This document shows positions 22,611 through 32,400 of a DNA stretch of 64,000 nucleotides, one piece after another. Within the stretch, counting starts at the first letter, position 1. The number at the start of each line of letters is the position of its first letter. This DNA is from Orbilia blumenaviensis (Eukaryota; Ascomycota; Orbiliomycetes; Orbiliales; Orbiliaceae), in assembly GCA_036872755.1 (NCBI GenBank), contig JAVHNS010000017.1, positions 496,001 to 560,000 on the forward strand, read 5' to 3'. Made by a program: the position numbers and the translations under genes. A model generated the notes under the pieces. The model was not told the DNA's origin. It was given only the letters and a program-made list of their open reading frames with translations, and did not search any database.

Positions 22611-24016
22611 AAACCAAACTCTGCAATGCCGTTTCTATCTAGCTGGCTAGACTATTGCATATAGCTTCATGGGGTACACGGGAAAAAACTCGGACCGAGA
22701 GGAATATACCAGTATTAACACTCATGACCATACATTCTGTAATTACGTAAATCGGACCCGCTTAGAAAATGCGGGGGGAACAGCTGAATCATTTATCGTG
22801 GAGTTGCATATAGGTATGCGCCACTCGGCGAATCATGTATGCATAACCGGCCACACAACTTGTTTATAATTATATCTCATGAAAAATTAGTTGGGGTAAG
22901 GGTGACCAGGACCACATAAATCCCCGGATCGTCCCGCCTCGTAAGGAAGATGAGTTGAATTTATAAATTTAACTGGTGTTGATAGGAAGCCCAAAGTTGT
23001 CATGTGATTTAAGCTATCGGAATCTTTTGATGACTTTTATGATGTAAACTAGCTAGTCTCGAGATCTCGTGGGGAACTATGCTTCGGTAGTAAGGTAGAT
23101 TTGAATACATACCATACTATCTATACTACAACTCCCTACACTATTTGTTGATATTTAATATTATACCATCAACGAATATACCAAAAGTTTAAAGTCCCGA
23201 TCTAGGAGAATAGTGATAATAAACTGTATACCGAAATCGATCGAATATCGGAGAAAATTAAATCTCATTGTTGTGCTTTTTGTTTCTATTTTGGGAATCC
23301 ATTATCTAACATTAATAGATACACGACCTCGGAGAATATAATCGATCTACGACGCTTCTTCGGTTATGCAGTATTATATCACACCAGGCACGCATACGAA
23401 TGAAAGCTTACTGAAGCGGCACGGCATGCAGCACACACATCAAAAAAAAAAAAAAAAACAAGGCTTGACAATTAAATCGTCCCTACCAACCCAAGTAGAT
23501 GTTGTACACTTCCCTCCTCACCACTTCGGGGAGCTCCGAATCCTAGCTTGGTCCCATCCAATGGGATGCCGTAGTCGGAACTTTCGCGCTGTGGTGTACA
23601 GCACAGATCCGATTGACGAAGGCTCTATTTCGGCAGATCGGATTCAGAATGTGCTGCAGTGCGAGGTAGTAAATGCGGGAGGCTTCTGCTGTGTGACCTT
23701 TGTATGTGAGTAAGTATGCACATATCACCCGGCCGGGCTAGTCTGATCTTTTTCCAGAAGAAGAAGAAGAACAAAGAATAAGAAGAGAAACTTGGGGAGT
23801 GATAATTATAACTATACAACTAATGTGTAACTTATTTCTAGATATAATCTATCAAATACAAATACCAGTTCAGCGGTACCGAATCGGAAAGAGCGCTACC
23901 ATAGGCTTTGGATATGTTAGATCACACTACGCCCACTGTTTCTTTCTTCTTTTTTTTCTTGTGTTCACGAGCTCTCTTGAGCTCCTCGTCCGAATCGAGA
24001 AATAGTTTATATTATG

Positions 24017-24034
24017 TTCAGGCCTAGGCCTGAA
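24017..24034. repeat. Perfect 18-bp palindrome TTCAGGCCTAGGCCTGAA
   Basis: Self-complementary over 18 bp. Two GAGCTC sites lie about 40 bp upstream. It is in gene-free DNA between the methyltransferase and hydrophobin genes. Confidence 0.9.
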
Positions 24035-25080
24035 ATTCAACATTACACGCTCTTTTCTACTTCGCTGGCGGGACAATATGTAGGTACCGTACCACCTCTG
24101 GTTCCACGAAAGGTCCACAAGAGAATCCCCACAAAACAACAATTTTATTCGTTCTAACCTTTCCATACGCTCTATTGAAGACTCAAATCTGCATGCAATC
24201 TGCAAGCACAGTCACCCCGGCGAGGACGAAAAAAAAAAAAAAAAGACATGAAGACTGCATGTCGAGTTTTTGAAACATGCAGACCGATCTCTTGCATATC
24301 CTCCCCATCTTTCCCAGCTGACGAAACTATAGACGGGCATATACACTTTCGATCGGCAAAAACCGAGTACTATCTAGATTTACATCGATATTGATTCATA
24401 TAATGCTCAAAATTTGACCATTGATCATACACGATACCAATTGTTGGGTGCCGCATGTGACCGCATAAATCGAAAAGAAAATAGGTACACAAACCTGTAT
24501 ATACCTGCGCAGAGCTGAACATATCGCTCAGACCAGTCCAGAATCACACGTTCATCCCCGTCTGCCGTTTCCCCCAAAGTAACTAAACAAACATTTGTAC
24601 CACCGTGCTCCTTCAGACCTACTTCCGCAATTCTATAGATCTACACCAAAATATACCACAATTTCCAACACAATCTCCCCATCTTGATCATGAAGAACAC
24701 GGGGACCATGATGTTCAATCGAAAACTTCACTTTTCCTTTTTTTCTAATCAAACCCTTTTCTTTTTCCTTCGGAATACAAACTCATCCACATGCTACTAG
24801 ACCCCCGAAAACTAGGATAGTAAGCAATTCCCCGGGAAAAACATATCCATCACAGACTCCAACTTTTCACAATTCCAACAAAAAAAATACTATTCAAAGT
24901 CCAATACAACCAACCAGGCGTCGCGTCCCGATCGATTGAGGTAACATGGAACACTCCTGCCAGCCGTGGTGATCTTTACGTATGTAATGTACGTCCGCGG
25001 GATATTGATAACTTCATGATCACCATCATATGAACATAACAGAATAGCCATATGCCCAAGACCATCCCATCCGGTCCGTC

Positions 25081-25088
25081 TATATATT
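25081..25088 (+). promoter_or_regulatory. Putative TATA box of the hydrophobin gene
   Basis: TATATATT lies 186 bp before the hydrophobin ATG, followed by a pyrimidine-rich leader. Support is motif and position only. Confidence 0.4.
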
Positions 25089-25266
25089 CCCCCCATCTCC
25101 GCCCCCAAACCACTGAATCCTCTCCCTTCTAACCACCAGCATCCAGCAATCCACACAGTCTTCACTCGCTTTCCCCAATCCAGTACCAATACCAGCAATA
25201 GCTAATAACTAATATTAATACCTAATAACCACCCCACTCTTTTTTACATCCACAATCGTTTTAAAA

Positions 25267-26129
25267 ATGCAACTTTTGACCATCATCACCATCAGTCTCG
25301 GTGCTTTGGCATCCGCTGCTCCACAGTGGGGATGGGGACCTGGTGGCCGCGGTGGCGGTAACAACTTCCCGGGCGGAAGAATCGGCGGCACTGGAGGTGC
25401 CGAGTCTGGTTAGTACCTGATATCACCGTATCAATATCAATATATACATATATAACATGCAGAACTAACGAAAAAAATATCTAGAAGCCGGCTCTTCCCT
25501 CAAAAACAACGGTATTCAAATCTAACCCCATAAACCTCCCTACCCAAACAAACACCCTTACTAAACAATAACCCCCCCCCCCTCATACAGGCAACAACAA
25601 CGGCGGCAACTCCGCCGGCCCTATAGTCAAAAGCCCCAACAGCCAAATTAACCAATCCTCGACCTCCTGCGCGAACGGCCAAATCGTCTGCTGCAATGGT
25701 CCATCCATCAACACCGCATCCTCCAACTCTGGCCGACAATCAACCCACACGCTATACCCGCAGTATCAATACCTTCTCAAAGACCTCTTCCGAACTAATA
25801 TCAAGGGTGTGAGCATCCCGAATATTAACAACAACGAGGAGAGGGAGGAGAGTAACCAGTGTAATTCGGTTACAAAGTTCGGTTCGTTATCCCTCCCTTC
25901 CCATCCCTCAACATAAAACAAAAAAATGCTACAGAACAAAATTTTAATAACTTGGGAATAATTAGAATCCGGCTCCGCCAGCCCAATCTGCCAGCAGACC
26001 GTTGCCTGCTGCTCAGGAAACCAGGGACCTGCCGTTGCAAACGTTGGCTGCACTGCTATGAACATTGTCGTCAACACCGGAAACTCCCCGGTTAACAACA
26101 ATGGTTTCCCATTCGGTGGAAAGGAGTAA
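25267..26129 (+). CDS. Secreted class I hydrophobin with a long Cys3-Cys4 loop (207 aa)
   Basis: Exons 25267-25408, 25485-25511 (27 nt), 25591-25881 and 25966-26129 join in phase to 207 residues. A signal peptide (MQLLTIITISLGALASA) is followed by a Gly/Asn-rich linker. All eight hydrophobin cysteines are present: C83, C90-C91, C147, C162, C168-C169 and C182, giving the required C-CC-C-C-CC-C pattern, seen as CANGQIVCC and CQQTVACC. Hydrophobins are secreted and self-assemble at air-water interfaces on spores and aerial hyphae. Spacings C1-C2 (6), C5-C6 (5), C4-C5 (14) and C7-C8 (12) fit class I. The Cys3-Cys4 loop has 55 residues, longer than usual, with an aromatic YPQYQYLL stretch and an Asn/Glu-rich part. 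The tail runs NNNGFPFGGKE to a TAA. A GTAAGC donor overlaps this stop, and an acceptor at about 26340 could add an alternative last exon. Confidence 0.9.
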
Positions 26130-27364
26130 GCAAAAAAAAACGCAAGAGACGAATGGTTGATATAATGCATTCAATATCCTTACTTTTGTCCGATTGGGGG
26201 GAATAGGGTATATGTCGGAAGAAAGATAAACTGGAGGAATTCCATCGTTACAGTCCAATTTCATTTTACTAAAGAAAAAAAGAATACAAAAAAACAACCA
26301 GTTCGCGCAGTACTTTATAAAAAAATCTTTCATTTCTCAGGAGGAATAACTCGTCAAAAAACGGAAGCCAGTGGGGGCACCCAAGCACCCCAGGGTAATC
26401 GAATGGTTCAAATGGCGCTCCTAATAGTTTTCCTCCCTATATTGTTTAAATAAATTATTTTATACTATTCTATTTAATATACCTAACCAGTTATCTTCTG
26501 AACTTTTAAGAAAAAAAGAAAGAAAAAAACATCATAGCTAAAGACATACAGTGATCACTTGAATTCGATTCCTCGCGTCGGAGATGCGGTTGTTTTTTAT
26601 GATTGATTCCAACGAAAGGGGCGATTTATACTTTAAAGTTTTGTTCCCGTTTTTCCAACATAACTAAACTCTCCTCGATTTCCATTTCCATTAGCCGTCT
26701 TATGATATAAGCTTAAATGGAGATAGGAACAAACTTTTCAACATAGTTGGGTGAGGTCTATAGATCTATCGGTCGTATTTAACCAAACCAATGGGCAGTA
26801 GTATTTTAACACGATATATTGTTATACATCCTAGTGACAGTAGTGATATGACATACAAAACTATCGACAGAGCTTTTGGGGACAAAACAAAAAGAAAAGA
26901 GAAAAAAACAGACAAGAAAGTTAATGAGGGTAGTAGTAGTAGAACGAAAGAGATAGAAGGGCAAGCATGCAAGACCCGCAAAATCGACATGATAAACAGA
27001 TAGACACCCCACCATTCCTGCGCCACAAACTGCCCCATCCCTACCTTACTTTTTTTTTTTTTTTTTTTTTTTTTAGACACCCAGCCCCATATGCGACCCT
27101 CCCCCATATAAATCCTACCTTATAATTTTTTACCAGCAGTTCCCTGTCTAAAATGCATAACCCGTATAAATGCTATACCAGAACGCGGAAGAAACGAAAA
27201 AATATCAAAAAACCCTTTTACTAAAGTACAAATAAATGAACTAAAAAAGTAAGTGAACGTCCGAATGACCATAATGCGATGCAATCCCAACAACCAGTCT
27301 CAAGAGAAAAAAGCCCCTAACCAAGCCAAACTGCCATAAACAAAATATCAAAAGCAGAAGACAA
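26130..27364. other. Convergent spacer between hydrophobin and kinase genes
   Basis: Contains the hydrophobin 3' flank, including a possible alternative last exon starting near 26341 and stopping near 26395, and the kinase 3' flank. A T25 tract lies at 27050-27074, 291 bp past the kinase stop. No other gene is seen. Confidence 0.55.
27050..27074. repeat. T25 homopolymer
   Basis: 25 uninterrupted T on the plus strand. Position relative to the minus-strand kinase gene resembles that of the T25 at 20017-20041 relative to the methyltransferase gene. Confidence 0.95.
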
Positions 27365-29401
27365 TCACAAACGCCCTCCCCAAACCCACGCATCTTCCCC
27401 CTTCCGCCCCTCCCACTCCATGCATAACCCAGCAACCCTCCCGACCATCTCCTCAATCCCCACTCTCCCGACCGCCGTCTTCCCAAAACATCCACGAAGC
27501 AACCTATCGACCGCCCCTCCATTCTTACACCTAAATCCCCTCTCATCTGCCCTCGCAAAAGCCATAGGATCACCCTGCCGAACCCACATATTTTTCTGAA
27601 TATCCATCTTCGCAGCAGAATAAGGATGACTACCAATCGCAGTCTGCAAAAGCGTCATACAGAGGCCGTATTGGTCTGATGAGAAAGTTGGTAACGGACG
27701 AGGTTCGGATTTCGGTGGAACCGATGCCGAAGAAGGGGTCGGATTTGTAGGCGTTGTAGGAGGGGTTAAAAACGCGGCTAGCAGTTCTGGTGCACAGTAG
27801 ATTGTTGTAACAGCGTTGATGGCTTCTTCTTCGTCGGATATATTGCCGGCTGTATCGACCACATACGATGACGAGAAGTCGGCAACAACAGGCTCTACCA
27901 ATCCGCCAATCTCTTCTTTCGAGATCCAGCTGTACCTACCCGCTCCTCTTCCTTCATGAAGCGGTAGGAGTAGCTTCGGATCGGCGGGTTTGGTAAGGAT
28001 ATTCTGCGGCTTAACGTCTCCATGGATCACTCCGGCAGACTTTAAAAATGCAAAAGCAGAGATCAGTCGCTCGGCAATAAATAGCCATTGCGTGATCCCC
28101 ACAACCGGTAGTTTTAAAGCGTTGAAGTTTGAAACATCGCGCGAGATCGAGGATCGACAACGGGTGGTGAACTGCTCGAGATTATCGCCAGATAATGCTG
28201 TCATCAATATCGATGTCGTGGATGCATCAAATCCATGGAACGGGATGACGGAGTAAGACTCGCTGCTTCTGACGTTTCTATCGCCGGATGAAGAAGAAGA
28301 AGAGGAGACTTTTCGATGGATATGTGATAATATCGCAGCTTCTCGCTTCAATGCCGGGATGGAGAATGTATTCAACGGGCGTTTCACAGCAATAACTTGT
28401 TGAAAAGGCGCTTTTGCCGAGTTTTTATGGTATAAAACCCCCTTGTAGACGTTACTCCACGCCCCAGATCCCAGCTTTGTCGGTTTCTTAGCGTCGTCAA
28501 GCTCATATTCTCCAATGGGCTGAAGGATCCCATTTATCTCATTCCCACCTTCCCGTTCTTCCCTAAGAACTCGGTTATCGATCCCCATGTCCGCCCAATC
28601 GGCTGGTAGCAGCTCAGTAGCGAGGTCTCGCTTCTGTCGCGGCCCGAGATGGAACGTTGGCGGTGGCACAGATTTTAGCGCACTGGCAGCAGCAGCTGTT
28701 GAGTCTTTAAATCCCTTACTCGCAGACGCTGGCGTTTCCGGTGGTGTGAATACTTCAGGAAGCGGGAGGAGTGGAGGGGTAATAGCAGGAGCAGTATATG
28801 CTAACTTCGCGTCTTGGTAGACCGGTTGTGGGATATCTAAAGAGTTTCCGCGACTGCGAGTTGATCCCGGTGTTATCGCTGGTGTTATCGTTGTAGTTCC
28901 TAATATTATAGGACGTTGAAGGCTATCTAGATACCGATCCCGCAATAACAGTCTCGTATCACTATCCGCAGCAGCAGCAGAGACAGAAGGAGAAGAAACA
29001 CCCGTCGAAAACCCAAACGGTGACGAAGACTTCAACGACGAAGACGACGATTCCAGTGTAGGAGTAGCAATTGACGACCCGTCATCCGTTGTTGTAGATG
29101 AAGCCGGAGAACGGGTCGGCGTCGAGCTTCTGGACGAACTATCAGAGTGCGCACTCGAGTTGCTGCAGATATTAACGTGGCTACCACATGCAGTGATAGC
29201 ACCGTCGATCGTTGAGTGGTTATTATTATTGATGCTATTGTGTTTGAGAGGTTGGAATATGGATGGTTGGGATGGGTTGATTATCTCGAGATGGAGATTT
29301 TGAGGACGGGAGATACGGCGGTAGAGCGGCGGTGGATTGGTGGTGATATCTGTTTGGGGTGGGCCCGGAGGGGGTCTGGAGTCCTTGTTTATCGCCGCCA
29401 T
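27365..29401 (-). CDS. Protein kinase with non-standard catalytic motifs (678 aa, single exon)
   Basis: A single uninterrupted frame from ATG 29401. The first about 300 residues are Ser/Thr/Pro-rich and probably disordered and phosphorylated. The kinase domain runs from about 303 to the C-terminus. The glycine loop is LGSGAWSNVYKG (309-320), the ATP-anchoring lysine is K340 in AVKRP, the helix C glutamate is probably E354 in KREAAIL, the catalytic loop is HGDVKPQNIL (460-469), and the activation segment begins VADFSS (506-511) and ends CAPEL (536-540). The catalytic Asp (D462), Asn (N467) and metal Asp (D508) are kept, so it may be active. HRD has become HGD and DFG has become DFS, so regulation by activation-loop phosphorylation of the RD type is unlikely. 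The insert of about 40 residues between the catalytic loop and DFS is long. I recognise a fungal Ser/Thr kinase but cannot assign a named orthologue. Confidence 0.85.
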   Translation of the reverse strand: MAAINKDSRPPPGPPQTDITTNPPPLYRRISRPQNLHLEIINPSQPSIFQPLKHNSINNNNHSTIDGAITACGSHVNICSNSSAHSDSSSRSSTPTRSPASSTTTDDGSSIATPTLESSSSSLKSSSPFGFSTGVSSPSVSAAAADSDTRLLLRDRYLDSLQRPIILGTTTITPAITPGSTRSRGNSLDIPQPVYQDAKLAYTAPAITPPLLPLPEVFTPPETPASASKGFKDSTAAAASALKSVPPPTFHLGPRQKRDLATELLPADWADMGIDNRVLREEREGGNEINGILQPIGEYELDDAKKPTKLGSGAWSNVYKGVLYHKNSAKAPFQQVIAVKRPLNTFSIPALKREAAILSHIHRKVSSSSSSSGDRNVRSSESYSVIPFHGFDASTTSILMTALSGDNLEQFTTRCRSSISRDVSNFNALKLPVVGITQWLFIAERLISAFAFLKSAGVIHGDVKPQNILTKPADPKLLLPLHEGRGAGRYSWISKEEIGGLVEPVVADFSSSYVVDTAGNISDEEEAINAVTTIYCAPELLAAFLTPPTTPTNPTPSSASVPPKSEPRPLPTFSSDQYGLCMTLLQTAIGSHPYSAAKMDIQKNMWVRQGDPMAFARADERGFRCKNGGAVDRLLRGCFGKTAVGRVGIEEMVGRVAGLCMEWEGRKGEDAWVWGGRL

Positions 29402-32400
29402 GTTGTATATTACTTATAATATACCTATCTATATCTTCGATAGTATGAATTGTAACAATGCCCCGACTTCCCTAGAAATATCGACTATTGACGATATAAA
29501 AAATAAGAAGAATGAGGAGAGGAAGAAAAGGCCGATATCCGGAAAGAAAACCCCCAGTGAAATATAATATAGTCGTGTAACACAGGCGGAGTGGCGCCGA
29601 TACGGGTCGAACGTATATACCGCAACAAAACCTCAGGCAAAATTTATTTACCACCCAATCCCTCTCTGGACAAACGGAGGGGTGACAAAACGTGATACAA
29701 GCGATGACGCTGTTGAAAACGGACGGTCTGGGGAGAACTTTTCATGATGGTCGTTAGCTAATCGTATGATACCTCTCTTTTTTCTGAAGAAGGTTAATTA
29801 AGACAAGATTGGGATTAAAATTACCTGTCGTCCGATTTTCCAAGGGTAAAAAAAAAGTGTTGCCTTGTTGCAGAAGTGAGTCGTTTTCCTTCCTACTTTT
29901 GCCTGCGGTCTGACTGGTATCGATTCCTGTAAAACTCGATATAAAATATCTCTAGGACCCACTGATATAAAAAGTAGAAGAAAAGGACAAAAGGATAAGA
30001 AGGATAGGAAAACTCAAAGCAAGAGATAAAAGAAATTTATAAGATGCCAGATGATGCTTGAGGATCCAAAGAAAAGAAAGAAAGGAAACAAAAAAAAAAG
30101 CAACCGTTTCCTAATACCTTGCGCCAGATATCGAAGCAATCAATCCTCGTCCCTTAGATAAAAGAATTAAAAAAAAGAAAGAAAAAAGAAGAATTAGATA
30201 GCAATTGTGCCTCGTTCCGTTGGTCGTTTCGTTTCGTCCCCCAAGTAAAGTTGTTCCAGGCAGGGCGCAGCAAAAGCTGTGCAAGCAATGCACGCAGAAC
30301 AGGACAGGTACAGGCAAGCTGGCTCTCTTTAAAAAAAAGGCTCGCTATCAAACACAGCGCACTCGCACTGCGGAAATATCGCGCGTGGTCAGTAGATATT
30401 ACTAGTACGTATAATCAATCAACCGAAACGGTTATCTGTGATTCACTCTCAACGGGACCGGGCCACCCCTGAGGCAATATAATAGAGCCACTTCGATAGC
30501 CTTCTGGAAGGATTCTAAAGACCAGACCAAAAAAAAATTAAAGAGGAAAAAGCCAATCAAACGGATCAAAGATAATGAATGATCAATATCGGGCAGTCCG
30601 CCCGAGGAGGTCCCACAATTTATCAGCTGCGTACCGCACAAACAGGCAAAATTGAAAACCTTCTTCCCTCTTTATCGAAATTTTGAATTTTTGCTGCGAT
30701 ATAATAATTTCCGTTTTATAGAAAAAGGGTCCAGTCAGGTCAGGTGGTTCAACGGTTATTGTTTTTGCCTTTACTTTTGTTTCTCTTTCGTAATCCGATT
30801 CTTCTTGGATTTGCCGCTGGGCGCGCCCGGAAAAATAATATATCTTCAATAAGAATTTACTCTCCAGTTGACTAGGGAAAGGGTCCAAAGGAATTGGCTA
30901 ATTCCTCAAGAAACGGTGTGAAGAAGAAGTCCTTGCAAGGCTTTGATAGCAATCGGCTAGTATGCTCGTTGACGATAATGGTGATAACAGCATCCATGGT
31001 GCAAAACAAAAAACCTTACAATCTCCTCATATCGACATCATGGAAGGATAAAAATAAAAAATAAAAGAAGGGTTCAATCAGATCTAACTAGAAAGGATAG
31101 AATTACATTCCAAACACCACCTAGGAAAACCAAAAAAAGAGGGGGACGAAAACAATACGGAGGAGAGGGGCCCTTAATCTTTTATAAAGGAATGCAGAAC
31201 TCGGACGGGTTATCGTTTCGTCAACGTTAACGTTGGGGTTTGGTGGGGCAGAGAACCAAAAAGAAGGCAGCACCATCCCTCTTTCCTGTGCGAATGAATG
31301 CATCATCAAGGCGGGAGTTCCAATGCAGGATAGTATACTTTTGACGCTTTTGAGAGAAAAAACAAAATACTGTTTTTTTTATTCCAACCTGACTTTTTGT
31401 CCACTTCGATGATGTATATACATTTTCTCTCGATCGATGCATATGCATTGGCCTTTCAGAAGAAAATCTACTAGCTAAAAGGCAGTATGCACTCCCGAAC
31501 TCACACCGAACACCGTCGGTACCTTTCGATTTTTCTCCTTCCCAGCCAAAAAGCCAACATTTCACACAAGTCCAAAGGTACTATTGTACGCGAACAGGTT
31601 CTTCCAATATTCGCAAAAATCCGACCAGTCGATTCAGCCCAATTCAGCACGGTCAAAACAGCCCCTCTGCGACTCGTTTACCTGCCGAAGGAGCCAAAAG
31701 TTGGGGTGGGAGCGGCGCTCCACCGCCGCCCATCCACCCCTGGTCCATGTCCCTGGCCGGGAATCCGGACAGGGGGTTGCAACCCCATATATCTCATTCC
31801 GCATTCCAAACCTTCGAGCATAGACGATTCCACAACGTCACATGACCTCGATTTGTAACGAGGTTTTGTAATTCTTCCGACCCTTCAAGCTCGAGTCTAG
31901 TCCTTGACATAAATTTAAAGCTCCGGCACGTATATAACTTCCTCAGGTCAGTTTCTAGCTACTATTCACACAGTCGGGAGAGCATATCAAGGATTACTCG
32001 AATTGAACCCAAGCAACACCATGCTTGAGGAGTAACACAAGTTTACCTACGCATTTGTAGTAAGGTTCGTAAGTATAAACAAGTGTCTGTATGAACCCTT
32101 GGCTAATTAGACTATATACAGGAAGAAATATGGGTAGGATGACTAGATACAAGTATGAGGAGCCTCGTTTGATTTTATCTAGGCCGATGACTTTATCCTA
32201 TAATCTTTTTGACAAAAGGATACTCTTTAACTGAATTGACTAGAGTAGAGAGTCGTCCGCTGCGCAAGCTCATAACCTGCTAAGTCAAAAGGCTGTCCGC
32301 GTTACTATACTTGAACTTATGACCACTATAATATGCCTGACATAGGGGCTTGGCTATAATACCGCAGGTGCACAGAGCTAACACCAATGGATATACTGAT

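Larger units (their letters stand above)
21291..25266. other. Intergenic region (4 kb), one possible orphan exon
   Basis: No family is recognised. A plus-strand frame at 23366-23713 has a coding-like second half (from about 23500) ending in a cluster of good donor sites; no partner exons were found. Two perfect 18-bp palindromes lie at 22593-22610 and 24017-24034. A-tracts occur at about 23443 and 24229. The last 200 bp form the hydrophobin promoter. Confidence 0.5.
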
